The notes under the pieces are model-generated. The model saw only the letters and a list, made by a program, of their open reading frames with translations, made no database searches and had not been told where the DNA came from. This document shows positions 29,192 to 38,074 of a stretch of DNA of 64,000 nucleotides, in pieces. Position 1 is the stretch's first letter. Each line of letters opens with the position of its first letter. The translations under genes and the position numbers were made by a program. The DNA comes from CAINVV01 sp963663005 (GTDB taxonomy: Bacteria; Bacteroidota; Bacteroidia; Bacteroidales; Prolixibacteraceae): assembly GCA_963663005.2 (NCBI GenBank), contig CAXXHH010000003.1:1-64000 (forward strand). The letters are read 5' to 3'.

Positions 29192-30635
29192 TACTTATAC
29201 CCAAAAAGTGAAAAATGCATTGCTGATAATCCTTATACTGATTAGTGCCAATTACGGCGTATTCGGTCAGAATAGAGGATTTATCATTCCTGTGGGAAAA
29301 CTGCTGATTGATGCTCACGATGCCCCCTACCAGCAAATCAAACCGGGCGATACCCTGTATTTTGTAGGAGGAAATCGCAACTACCTGCTCATCAAAAATT
29401 TTACCGGAAAAGCAGGCAAACCTATTGTAATGATCAACAAAGGAGGTGCGGTTAGTATTGATACGGATCATTATTTTGGCATTTCAATTCAAAATTGCCG
29501 GTATATTAAATTTACGGGGACGGGTTTACCGGGAGAATTTTACGGTTTCAAGGTTAAACGAGTTGCCAAAGGAGCCGGAATGGGGATTGGATATTTGAGT
29601 TCCGATTTTGAAATAGATCATGTTTCGATTGAAAATACGCTAATTGCCGGACTATATGCCAAGACTGATCCTGATTGCGAAACGGCCTCATCCAGAAGCG
29701 ATTTCACCCAATACAACACGGTGATCCATGATAATTATATTTCTAATACAGGCAATGAAGGAATGTACATTGGAAGTACAAAATATTTCGGTGAGACCAG
29801 GAAATGCAATGGCAAAGACTCTTTACTGCTGCCAAGTTTGTTGGTGGGTGTGAAAGTGTACAATAACATCGTTAAATATGCAGGATGGGATGGCATCCAG
29901 GTTAGTTCCGCATCAAAAGATTGCCAGATTCATGATAATGTAGTCTTGTTCGACAGTCAGAAGCAGGAAGACGATCAAATGTCTGGAATAATCATGGGAG
30001 GCGGAACGAAATGCGATTGTTACAACAATTTCATTGCTAATGGAAATGGAGATGGAATCGAGTGCCACGGATTAGGAGGCACCCGGATTTTCAACAATAT
30101 CATCGTTAACGCCGGTCAGAATTTCCAGGTGCAGGATAATACCAAGATGAAGCATGGTATCTATGTGACAGACGTATCGGTACAGCAGGATTCGTCTTTC
30201 TTCTTAATGCATAACGCGATCATCCGCCCAAAATCTGATGGCATACGCTTTGCCAGTGAGAAGAGTAAGAACAATATTATAGCTGGAAATGTAATAATAG
30301 GTCCGGGAAATTACGATTACTATGAGAATGGGAATAGCGGCAATAAGGGTGTCAATGCTTACGTGATGTTTCAGAATGGTATAAAGAATGTATTACTGGC
30401 AAATAATTATACAGCAAGAAACACCTCCTTAGCAGGATTCGCATCTCAGAATCTGAGTCAGCCCAATGATTTTCAATTGAAGGGAAATTCACCGCTAATC
30501 GATGCGGTTGATCTCAATGCAAAAGCGAAGATCACGTTCGATTTCCTGCATCATAAGCGTCCCTTTGGCAGAAAGTCAGATATTGGTCCGTTTGAGTTCG
30601 TGCGTGACACAAAAAATCAAAGCCGAAAAAAATGA
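29181..30635 (+). CDS. Secreted right-handed beta-helix repeat protein
   Basis: A 484-residue protein from a GTG start inside the end of the preceding gene. A signal peptide is visible (hydrophobic LLIILILISANYGVFGQ, cleavage probably near residue 30). The body has parallel beta-helix coils with the usual asparagine-rich turns (VYNNIVKYAGWDGIQVSS, NNFIANGNGDGIECHG, FNNIIVNAGQNFQVQDN). The C-terminus ends in a DIGPFEF motif often found at the end of such helices. This fold occurs in polysaccharide lyases, epimerases and depolymerases, so it may trim or modify the exported polymer in the periplasm or outside. No catalytic residues can be assigned. It overlaps the next gene by 4 bp. Confidence 0.82.
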   Translation: MVSNTYTQKVKNALLIILILISANYGVFGQNRGFIIPVGKLLIDAHDAPYQQIKPGDTLYFVGGNRNYLLIKNFTGKAGKPIVMINKGGAVSIDTDHYFGISIQNCRYIKFTGTGLPGEFYGFKVKRVAKGAGMGIGYLSSDFEIDHVSIENTLIAGLYAKTDPDCETASSRSDFTQYNTVIHDNYISNTGNEGMYIGSTKYFGETRKCNGKDSLLLPSLLVGVKVYNNIVKYAGWDGIQVSSASKDCQIHDNVVLFDSQKQEDDQMSGIIMGGGTKCDCYNNFIANGNGDGIECHGLGGTRIFNNIIVNAGQNFQVQDNTKMKHGIYVTDVSVQQDSSFFLMHNAIIRPKSDGIRFASEKSKNNIIAGNVIIGPGNYDYYENGNSGNKGVNAYVMFQNGIKNVLLANNYTARNTSLAGFASQNLSQPNDFQLKGNSPLIDAVDLNAKAKITFDFLHHKRPFGRKSDIGPFEFVRDTKNQSRKK

Positions 30636-31306
30636 TCTGGGAACCATCAACAGAAATGCCATCCATTTCGACTTCGAGTAAAATCTTGCTGGTTTACGGT
30701 GTTCACAAGCCGGGCGACTTGTCAGCCATGAATACCGTTTTGTCAAAAGATGAACTGGATACTGCACGGAAACTCAAAGTGGAAAGCCAGAGGAATACCT
30801 GGATTTCTTGCCATGTAGCCCTCAGGCGAATACTTGGTGATTATCTGGGAATTCATCCGATCGAGATAGAGTTAAATAAAAACCATTTCGGCAAATTATT
30901 CCTGGCGGATTCAAAGCTTTTTTTTAATCTGAGCCATACACATACATCATTTTTGATTGGTTTTGATACCGACGCAAAAATTGGAGTTGACCTGGAATAT
31001 TTATCAGGAAATGAAGATTTATCATCATTGATAGATTATGCTTTTACTGAAGAAGAGGGAGAATACTGTGTCGGGGAAAATCTCCCCGAACACTTCCTGG
31101 AAATTTGGACGTTGAAAGAAGCCTTCCTCAAAGCTACCGGAGTAGGATTAGTCAACGACCTGAAATCAATTAATGTAATTGGAAATTCTAAGAATGAAAT
31201 TTTTGATAAGGGATTTAACAAAAGTACCTTTATTTGTCCCAACGGCGAGACAGCCAGCATAATTTTCAGAAATGAGCTATCGCTGACAGCGATTAATCTG
31301 ACCTGA
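30632..31306 (+). CDS. 4'-phosphopantetheinyl transferase, Sfp type
   Basis: A 224-residue protein with the Sfp-family metal-binding motif IGVDLEYL (Asp120, Glu122) and the WTLKEAFLKATGVGL motif (W-x-x-K-E-A) near residue 160. It also has an FNLSHT segment like the substrate-side FNxSH box. It transfers phosphopantetheine from CoA to carrier-domain serines, here most likely the five in the two NRPSs. It overlaps the beta-helix gene by 4 bp and closes the operon. Its presence argues that the NRPSs are functional and self-sufficient. Confidence 0.93.
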   Translation: MIWEPSTEMPSISTSSKILLVYGVHKPGDLSAMNTVLSKDELDTARKLKVESQRNTWISCHVALRRILGDYLGIHPIEIELNKNHFGKLFLADSKLFFNLSHTHTSFLIGFDTDAKIGVDLEYLSGNEDLSSLIDYAFTEEEGEYCVGENLPEHFLEIWTLKEAFLKATGVGLVNDLKSINVIGNSKNEIFDKGFNKSTFICPNGETASIIFRNELSLTAINLT

Positions 31307-31491
31307 CCGGGATAATTAAGATTTTTTTTTGGATCCAACCAAATTTCTATTTAAAGAAGACTAAAATCATTAAATTCACGGTAGTTTTTTTTGAACATAA
31401 AGATCGAAAAAATCACACGGTTATTCGTGTTTTCTGTCGGCCTAAATAGTTATTTTATTATTCAAGCAATTAATTACTAAATACTTATAAA

Positions 31492-32817
31492 ATGAAAGTC
31501 GCCATCGTAGGAAGTGGATATGTTGGTCTGGTTACCGGCACTTGTTTTGCGGAAGTTGGTATAGAAGTTACCTGTGTAGATATTGATCAAAAGAAAATCG
31601 CCAACTTAAACCAGGGTATCATTCCAATTTATGAACCCGGACTCGAAGACATGGTCCTTCGCAACATGAAGAAAGGAAGATTAAAGTTCACCACTTCCAT
31701 TGCAGAAGCGCTCGAAGATTGCGAAGTTTTATTTACTGCCGTTGGAACTCCACCCGACAAAGACGGAAGTGCGGATCTGCAATATGTACTAAGCGTAGCC
31801 CGGGATTGTGGCCGCAATATGAAAGATTACTTGTTGATTGTGACCAAGAGCACCGTTCCTGTTGGAACTGCAGGAAAAGTAAAACAAGCGCTTCAGGAAG
31901 AGTTGGACAAGCGCGGCGTTGATATACCTTTCGATGTAGCTTCAAATCCGGAATTCTTAAAAGAAGGCGCTGCTATCGATGATTTTCTAAAACCTGATCG
32001 TATTGTTGTTGGATTAAACTCTGCCAGAGCCGAAGAGTTAATGAAGAGTTTGTATAAACCCTTCACCCTGAATGGTCACCCGATTATTTTCATGGATATT
32101 ACCTCCGCCGAAATGACCAAATATGCTGCCAATGCGATGCTAGCCACAAAGATCAGCTTTATGAACGACATAGCTAATTTGTGTGAAATCGTTGGAGCAG
32201 ATATTAATATGGTTCGTAAAGGGATTGGATCAGATTCAAGAATTGGTACAAAATTCATTTATCCCGGTATCGGATATGGAGGATCATGCTTCCCAAAAGA
32301 TGTGAAAGCGCTGATTCATACGGCCGAAGATTTTGATTATGAACTGCGTGTTTTGAAGGCTGTTGAAGCAGTTAACCAGGATCAAAAATCTGTGCTGTTC
32401 AATAAGGTGCTGCGCTATTTCGATGGAGATCTGAAAGACAAGACCATTGCCCTGTGGGGACTTTCATTCAAACCTCAGACAGACGATATGCGTGAAGCGC
32501 CTTCCGTCGTGATTATCAAAAAACTTCTGGCAGCAGGCGCCAAGGTGAAAGCATATGATCCGGTAGCTATGCATGAAGCAACCCATCAGCTGGGAGACTC
32601 GATCGTATATGCCGAAGATCAGTACGAAGCGTTGATCGATGCAGACTGTCTGCTTCTTATTACTGAATGGCCGGAATTCAAATTCCCTAATTTTAAGATT
32701 GTTAAGAAGCTTTTAAACAGGGCTGTGATTTTTGATGGACGAAATATTTATGAGGTTGCTGAGATGAAACGCCAGGGATTTGACTATTTCTGCATTGGTA
32801 TCGACACAACGAAATAA
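31492..32817 (+). CDS. ugd: UDP-glucose 6-dehydrogenase
   Basis: A 441-residue cytoplasmic enzyme that oxidises UDP-glucose to UDP-glucuronate with two NAD+. It has the N-terminal Rossmann motif GSGYVGLVTG, the central NPEFLKEG segment, and the catalytic cysteine Cys266 in GYGGSCFPKD. Its length is normal for the family. It is separated by 185 bp from the phosphopantetheinyl transferase, so it may have its own promoter, although no clean TAnnTTTG element was found there. With the next gene it makes UDP-xylose for the exopolysaccharide. Confidence 0.97.
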   Translation: MKVAIVGSGYVGLVTGTCFAEVGIEVTCVDIDQKKIANLNQGIIPIYEPGLEDMVLRNMKKGRLKFTTSIAEALEDCEVLFTAVGTPPDKDGSADLQYVLSVARDCGRNMKDYLLIVTKSTVPVGTAGKVKQALQEELDKRGVDIPFDVASNPEFLKEGAAIDDFLKPDRIVVGLNSARAEELMKSLYKPFTLNGHPIIFMDITSAEMTKYAANAMLATKISFMNDIANLCEIVGADINMVRKGIGSDSRIGTKFIYPGIGYGGSCFPKDVKALIHTAEDFDYELRVLKAVEAVNQDQKSVLFNKVLRYFDGDLKDKTIALWGLSFKPQTDDMREAPSVVIIKKLLAAGAKVKAYDPVAMHEATHQLGDSIVYAEDQYEALIDADCLLLITEWPEFKFPNFKIVKKLLNRAVIFDGRNIYEVAEMKRQGFDYFCIGIDTTK

Positions 32818-32874
32818 TTCGGTACATTAAAGCTATTAGTAAAGGTTTATTTATCAACGAAATAAGATCAAAGA

Positions 32875-33813
32875 ATGATCAAGAAAAAAATATTAGTTAC
32901 TGGCGGCGCCGGATTTGTTGGTTCTCATCTCTGCGAGAGGTTATTGAATGAAGGCAATGATGTTGTTTGTCTGGACAATTATTTCACCGGTCAAAAGCGA
33001 AACATCGTCCACCTGCTTGATAATCCGTATTTTGAACTTATCCGTCATGATGTCACAAATCCATTTTATATAGAAGTCGACGAAATATATAATCTGGCGT
33101 GTCCGGCATCTCCAGTTCACTATCAATACAATGCCATCAAAACGATAAAGACCTCCGTGATGGGAGCCATCAATATGCTGGGACTTGCCAAACGAGTGAA
33201 GGCAAAGATACTGCAGGCTTCAACCAGTGAGGTATATGGCGATCCGCAGATACACCCACAGCCTGAAAGCTATTGGGGACATGTAAATCCCATTGGGGAA
33301 AGATCCTGCTATGATGAAGGCAAACGTTCGGCCGAAACGTTGTTCGTCAACTATCACAAACAGAATAACGTACGGATTAAGATCATTCGAATCTTCAACA
33401 CCTATGGACCGAGGATGCATCCCAATGACGGGCGGGTCGTATCTAATTTCATCGTGCAGGCTCTTCAGGGGAAAGACATCACTATTTATGGTGACGGACA
33501 GCAGACCAGAAGTTTTCAATATGTAGACGATCTAGTGGAAGGGATGCTGCGCATGATGGCATCTCCCGAAAGCTTTACCGGTCCGGTTAATATTGGAAAT
33601 CCGAATGAATTTACCATTATGCAACTGGCAGAACTTGTTATTCAATTGACGAATTCGAAATCCAAAATTGTTCGGATGCCATTGCCTTCTGACGATCCTA
33701 CTCAACGTCAGCCAAATATAGAACTGGCAAGGAGAGAACTCGACTGGGAGCCTAAAATTCAATTGAAGGAGGGACTGATTAAGACGATTGATTATTTTGC
33801 TGCTACAATATAA
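32875..33813 (+). CDS. uxs: UDP-glucuronate decarboxylase (UDP-xylose synthase)
   Basis: A 312-residue short-chain dehydrogenase/reductase. It has the NAD-binding GGAGFVGSHLCERL motif at its N-terminus and the catalytic YxxxK in SCYDEGKRSAE, the form typical of UDP-xylose synthases, with the serine/threonine of the triad in QASTSEVYG. It converts UDP-glucuronate, the product of the preceding gene, to UDP-xylose. The pair shows that xylose (or a xylose-derived sugar) and possibly glucuronate are building blocks of this locus. Fifty-seven bp separate it from ugd and 8 bp from the Hpt gene. Confidence 0.94.
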   Translation: MIKKKILVTGGAGFVGSHLCERLLNEGNDVVCLDNYFTGQKRNIVHLLDNPYFELIRHDVTNPFYIEVDEIYNLACPASPVHYQYNAIKTIKTSVMGAINMLGLAKRVKAKILQASTSEVYGDPQIHPQPESYWGHVNPIGERSCYDEGKRSAETLFVNYHKQNNVRIKIIRIFNTYGPRMHPNDGRVVSNFIVQALQGKDITIYGDGQQTRSFQYVDDLVEGMLRMMASPESFTGPVNIGNPNEFTIMQLAELVIQLTNSKSKIVRMPLPSDDPTQRQPNIELARRELDWEPKIQLKEGLIKTIDYFAATI

Positions 33814-33821
33814 ATTGATAC

Positions 33822-34166
33822 ATGGCAACAATAGACCGGGAACAATTCAACGAGAATTTTCAATATTACGATGATGAAACTATTCAGGAAGTAATTGAAA
33901 ATTTTCTGGAGGAGGCGGATGAAAGATTGGCCAAACTTGAAATAAACATTCAGGAACTTGACTTCCAAAACTTATCTTTCAATGCCCATAGTCTCAAGAG
34001 TGTGATTGGGAATTTTATGGCACCACGCCCCTACGAGCTTGCACGAAAACTCGAGGAATTAGCAAAACAGCAATCACAGGATCACATTGAGGAGGTATTT
34101 TTTGAGCTCAGGGAATTTGTTCACGAATTAATTTCTGAATTAAAGATTTACTTAAAAACCAAATAG
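33822..34166 (+). CDS. Stand-alone Hpt (histidine phosphotransfer) protein
   Basis: A 114-residue, largely helical protein with the Hpt signature AHSLKSVIGNF; the predicted phospho-acceptor is His56. It has no other domain. Hpt proteins relay phosphate between receiver domains. The hybrid kinase at 3247-6384 lacks an Hpt domain, so this protein is its natural partner, although the two genes are separated by about 27 kb of polysaccharide and NRPS genes. It follows the UDP-xylose synthase by 8 bp, so it is probably co-expressed with the locus it may regulate. No DNA-binding response regulator is encoded in the window. Confidence 0.9.
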   Translation: MATIDREQFNENFQYYDDETIQEVIENFLEEADERLAKLEINIQELDFQNLSFNAHSLKSVIGNFMAPRPYELARKLEELAKQQSQDHIEEVFFELREFVHELISELKIYLKTK

Positions 34167-34170
34167 ATTC

Positions 34171-35454
34171 CTATCTGAACTCTTTCTGCGGTCGTAAATA
34201 ATTCCCCTCATCAATACTTAACAGACAATAAAAGAAGCCAAGGAAAATTGCTCCCGACATTTTATTGAGCATTGTCTCAAAAAGGAAGTTGAAACTGAGG
34301 ATAAAAAGAAACGACAGGAAGAGAACATTTTTCCTGGTAAGCGCCTTTGTTGCGGGATAAATAAATAATGAGAGCAGTAGAAGAAATCCACCGATCCCTA
34401 AATCAATAAATGTTTCGAAATATTGGTTGTGAGCGTTTGCTTTCAGCCTGAGAGGATCCGAAAGATGGTAAATTTCGTATTGCTTCACTAGCTCGGCGTT
34501 AGAATCGCCTGTTCCGACTCCTGTCAAAAAATTCTTCGCAATAATTTCGACGCCGGCCCTCCAGATATGTACTCTTGAAATAACACTTCCATTTTCAGAA
34601 AAATCGCTAACTCTTTCCGGGTTCTTAATTGCTTCAGTAATAGAAAAAAAACGAGGATTCTGAAGGGCTAAGAATACCAATACAAATCCAGATAATAATA
34701 CCAGCACTTTCGAACGAAGATTTTTTTGCCGTCTGGCAAGTGTTCCGGTAAAAAATATGACACATAATATGGTGCATATTATTCCCGACTTGGACGATAA
34801 AAGATAGATCATCACCAGAAAAAATGGAATTGAAAGATATAAACCATAGATAATTCTTTTATCAGTCAGAGTGCCATTTCTCAGAATCTGGATGCAACAG
34901 ATTATCGAAAATAGTAAATAGCAAGAAAAATAGGTCGGATGCAAGACCAGTGATAGGTTGGTATATTTAAAATGACTGCCACCATATTCCCACCCGGCAT
35001 ATGCCTGATCTATCGGATTAAAAACCAATCTTCCGGCTTCTATAGAGATGGATTCCCATAACGCAACAAAAATGCACGACAGGGAAGCAATAACACATCC
35101 TAAAATAAAGAACAGCAGGATGTTAAGCGTCTGTTTCCTAAAAAACTCCGCGCTGAAAGAAAACAGGATAGGAAACAGTAGTAAGGAGAACATCGTTTCG
35201 ATTGCCTGTCTACCAGCCAACCTATCGGAAGTCCAAATCATTCCCAATGAATAAAAAAGATACAATCCGGCCATTAGAATCATTGGTACAGTAAAGTGAA
35301 ATTCCCGGTTGTCGGATAATACGCAATTAAGAAGCAGACTACCTGCCAATAAAGCGATTATGATTGGCATGTAGTTGGCAAATGCTGAAAACGAAAACGA
35401 AAAAAGCAAGGTTAGTACTAAACTTAGTCTTGAAACTAACGAATATGAACTCAT
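34171..35454 (-). CDS. Second O-antigen ligase-like membrane protein
   Basis: A 427-residue, strongly hydrophobic protein with about ten to twelve membrane segments. It has a large periplasmic loop carrying ISRVHIWRAGVEIIAKNFLTGVGTG-type sequence and NAHNQYFETFIDLGIGGF, both characteristic of WaaL/Wzy enzymes (the H-N-Q/E motif near the late loop). It is convergent with the Hpt gene, 4 bp apart, and divergent from the beta-propeller operon. It could be the ligase or polymerase that pairs with the protein at 1713-3212, or act on a different glycan. Confidence 0.87.
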   Translation of the reverse strand: MSSYSLVSRLSLVLTLLFSFSFSAFANYMPIIIALLAGSLLLNCVLSDNREFHFTVPMILMAGLYLFYSLGMIWTSDRLAGRQAIETMFSLLLFPILFSFSAEFFRKQTLNILLFFILGCVIASLSCIFVALWESISIEAGRLVFNPIDQAYAGWEYGGSHFKYTNLSLVLHPTYFSCYLLFSIICCIQILRNGTLTDKRIIYGLYLSIPFFLVMIYLLSSKSGIICTILCVIFFTGTLARRQKNLRSKVLVLLSGFVLVFLALQNPRFFSITEAIKNPERVSDFSENGSVISRVHIWRAGVEIIAKNFLTGVGTGDSNAELVKQYEIYHLSDPLRLKANAHNQYFETFIDLGIGGFLLLLSLFIYPATKALTRKNVLFLSFLFILSFNFLFETMLNKMSGAIFLGFFYCLLSIDEGNYLRPQKEFR

Positions 35455-35553
35455 GTATGGTAGATTGTGAGATAAAGAAAATGATTTTTTCCTAATTTTT
35501 TGTTAAATTCTTGCACATTACCGCTCCGGCTAAGATTTCAGTTCCCATTTGAT

Positions 35554-35561
35554 TATATTTG
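35554..35561 (+). promoter_or_regulatory. Bacteroidota-type -7 promoter element
   Basis: TATATTTG matches the TAnnTTTG -7 consensus of Bacteroidota sigma-ABfr promoters. It lies 34 bp before the first beta-propeller gene in the 141-bp divergent gap. No good -33 TTTG box is found at the usual spacing, so the call rests on the -7 element alone. It would drive the redox operon to the right. Confidence 0.5.
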
Positions 35562-35595
35562 CGAAAAAGTGTGATAATCCCAATAAACCCGGCGT

Positions 35596-36810
35596 ATGAG
35601 AAAGTTTTTATCAATTCTGTTCGTGCTTGCTATTAGTTATTATAATACTAACGCTCAAAGTATTACAAAATGGCGTGGAGAAAATTCTACAGGAATCTAT
35701 AAAGTAGATCAACTGTTGCCGGTTTGGCCCGCTGATGGACCGCAGATTATCTGGTCTTTCAATCGTTTGGGGCAGGGATTTTCATCTCCAGCTTTCGCTA
35801 ATAATAAAATTTACATCAACGGAATGGTAGAAGGTCAGGCTGTTTTGTTTGTGCTTGATTTAAAGGGGAATCTACTTCAGCAATACAATTACGGAAAAGA
35901 ATTTGAAGCAAGCTATCCCGGAACCAGATCCACCCCTACCATCGCGGGTGAACTGGCCTATCTTCTGACAGGAAACGGCCGACTTGTTTGTTTGGATCTC
36001 AAATCAGGAAAACCGGTTTGGGAGAAAGATCTGTTTTCCCAAATGGATGGAGCAAATATCACCTGGGGAATTACTGAGGCGTTGCTAATTGATGGTGACA
36101 AGCTTTTCTGCACTCCCGGAGGAAAAACAAACAACGTCATGGCATTGAACCGCATGACAGGCGAGACAATTTGGAATTGCTACGGACTGGGAGAGTTATC
36201 GGCATATTGTACACCATTGCTCGTCAAACTCCCGAACCGACAATTATTGATAACTCATACTGCTGACCATATTTTGGCAATCGATGCAACCATCGGAAAA
36301 CTACTTTGGAGTTTCGAACATCCAAACCAATGGGCTGTTCACCCAAATACTCCAATCTATTCTGATGGTGGAATCTTCGTTTTCAGCGGTTATGGACAAG
36401 GCGGCGAAAAGTATAAAATCAGTGCCGATGGAAGTTCAGCCACGTTGGAGTGGAAAATCAAAAGCTTCGACAGCCGAATGGGAGGCGCTGTTTTAATTAA
36501 TGGATATCTCTATGGATCAGGTGATTCAGATAGAAGCTGGCAATGTATTGATTGGAAAACCGGTGAACGCAAATATTCATCTACGGTAATGGCCAAAGGA
36601 GCTGTTATTGCTGTCAACAATCAATTAATCGGGTATTCTGAAAAAGGAGAATTGTTTTCTGCGGAAGTCAATCCATCAGAATTTAAGGTAATCAGTAAGG
36701 CGAAGGTGACGCTCGGAACGGAGCAACACTGGGCACATCCCGTTGTTGACAAGGGTGTTTTGTATGTAAGGCATGGAAATACATTAATTGCTTATAATAT
36801 TTCAAAATGA
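35596..36810 (+). CDS. Secreted PQQ-like beta-propeller protein 1
   Basis: A 404-residue protein with a cleavable signal peptide (MRKFLSILFVLAISYYNTNAQ). The mature N-terminus has the sequence KWRGENSTGIY, followed by repeated blades such as GRLVCLDLKSGKPVWEKDL and NVMALNRMTGETIWNCYG. These W-docking-like repeats define the PQQ-like/BamB beta-propeller fold. It is shorter than true quinoprotein dehydrogenases (about 600 residues), and I see no adjacent-cysteine disulfide or haem motif, so PQQ binding and catalysis are not supported. It is the first gene of the redox cluster and overlaps the next by 4 bp. Confidence 0.88.
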   Translation: MRKFLSILFVLAISYYNTNAQSITKWRGENSTGIYKVDQLLPVWPADGPQIIWSFNRLGQGFSSPAFANNKIYINGMVEGQAVLFVLDLKGNLLQQYNYGKEFEASYPGTRSTPTIAGELAYLLTGNGRLVCLDLKSGKPVWEKDLFSQMDGANITWGITEALLIDGDKLFCTPGGKTNNVMALNRMTGETIWNCYGLGELSAYCTPLLVKLPNRQLLITHTADHILAIDATIGKLLWSFEHPNQWAVHPNTPIYSDGGIFVFSGYGQGGEKYKISADGSSATLEWKIKSFDSRMGGAVLINGYLYGSGDSDRSWQCIDWKTGERKYSSTVMAKGAVIAVNNQLIGYSEKGELFSAEVNPSEFKVISKAKVTLGTEQHWAHPVVDKGVLYVRHGNTLIAYNISK

Positions 36811-38051
36811 AAATTTTTCAAACAGCCATTTTTTTGTTGCTTGTTGCCTTAAGTGTTCACGGCCAGCAATCTCAATTTCGCGGACCGCTGCGTGACGGGA
36901 AATTTCCAGATACTGGATTGTTGCAAACCTGGCCAGAAGGAGGACCACAACTGTTGTTAAAGGTTGAAGGGATCGGAAAGGGATATTCCTCTGTCATTGC
37001 AACTGACCAATATATTTTTGCCACCGGTATGATAGACACTCTCGACTATCTCACTTGTATCAAGCCGGATGGATCTGTTAAATGGAAGGTCGCTTACGGT
37101 CGTTCCTGGACAAAATCGTTTCCTGATTCCCGGGGCTCCGCAACAATTGATGGAAGCAAAGTTTATGTCATCAGTGGTGTGGGAGAATTGGCATGTGTTG
37201 ACATAGCGGATGGAAAAATAGTATGGAAAGTCAATGTTGACAAAGAGTATAGTGCCAGTTGGCATAACTGGGGTGCATCAGAGTCGCCTTTGATTGTGGA
37301 TGACAAAGTAATCTGTTGTCCGAGCGGGGCAAAAACATCGGCTGTTGCCTTAGACAAAATGACGGGAAAACTGATTTGGCAAAGTGCTCCTGTTGGAGGC
37401 CAAAGGGCTTATGCCTCTCCAAGTTTATATCAATATGGAAAATTCCGCTTTATTCTTGCCGTCACGACACAGTACCTCATTGCATTGGATCCGAACAGCG
37501 GGAAAGTGGCCTGGACTTATCGATATTTCGATGAAAAAAAGATGAGAGATGGAGATAAAGATCTAATTTGGACAGATATACCGACATGCAAAGGAAGGGA
37601 AATATTTCTAACCATGGGATATAATTACCCTAATGTAATGCTGCAAATGAATGAAGAAGGCACTGCGGTAACTGAAAAATGGAGTAATTCTGTGCTTGAC
37701 AATCATCACGGAGGTGTTATTGAAAAAGATGGATTTATCTACGGATCCAATTGGGAAAACAACAGCAAGGGAAAATGGGTTTGTTTGAATTGGGAGACCG
37801 GGGCAGTAAAATATGAAGAAGCCTGGATAACAAAGGGTAACATTATTTATGCCGATGGAATGTTTTACGTTATGGAGGAAAAATCAGGAACTGTAGGACT
37901 TGTAAAACCAAATCCTGAAAAATTTGATCTGGTTAGTTCCTTTAAATTGGAAGGCGGCAGCGGTCCCTATTGGTCTCATCCATATATCTTGAACGGAAAA
38001 ATGTATTTGAGGCATGGTGACGTCTTGTTTGTCTACAAAATCAAAGCTTAA
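36807..38051 (+). CDS. Secreted PQQ-like beta-propeller protein 2
   Basis: A 414-residue paralogue of the preceding gene. Its signal peptide ends at SVHGQ, followed by QFRGPLRDGKFPDTGLLQTW and propeller blades such as GELACVDIADGKIVWKVNV and SAVALDKMTGKLIWQSAP. It starts inside the stop of the previous gene (ATGA overlap), so the two are translationally coupled and may form a periplasmic pair. As in protein 1, catalytic residues of quinoprotein dehydrogenases are not evident. The role in the redox cluster is inferred from position only. Confidence 0.87.
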   Translation: MKIFQTAIFLLLVALSVHGQQSQFRGPLRDGKFPDTGLLQTWPEGGPQLLLKVEGIGKGYSSVIATDQYIFATGMIDTLDYLTCIKPDGSVKWKVAYGRSWTKSFPDSRGSATIDGSKVYVISGVGELACVDIADGKIVWKVNVDKEYSASWHNWGASESPLIVDDKVICCPSGAKTSAVALDKMTGKLIWQSAPVGGQRAYASPSLYQYGKFRFILAVTTQYLIALDPNSGKVAWTYRYFDEKKMRDGDKDLIWTDIPTCKGREIFLTMGYNYPNVMLQMNEEGTAVTEKWSNSVLDNHHGGVIEKDGFIYGSNWENNSKGKWVCLNWETGAVKYEEAWITKGNIIYADGMFYVMEEKSGTVGLVKPNPEKFDLVSSFKLEGGSGPYWSHPYILNGKMYLRHGDVLFVYKIKA

Positions 38052-38074
38052 TTCAATATCCGAAATCAATTAGA

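Noticed and set aside
31415..31433. Short hairpin ACACG/CGTGT followed by Ts upstream of ugd
   Set aside because: A five-pair stem is likely by chance in a 185-base AT-rich gap; not enough to call a terminator.
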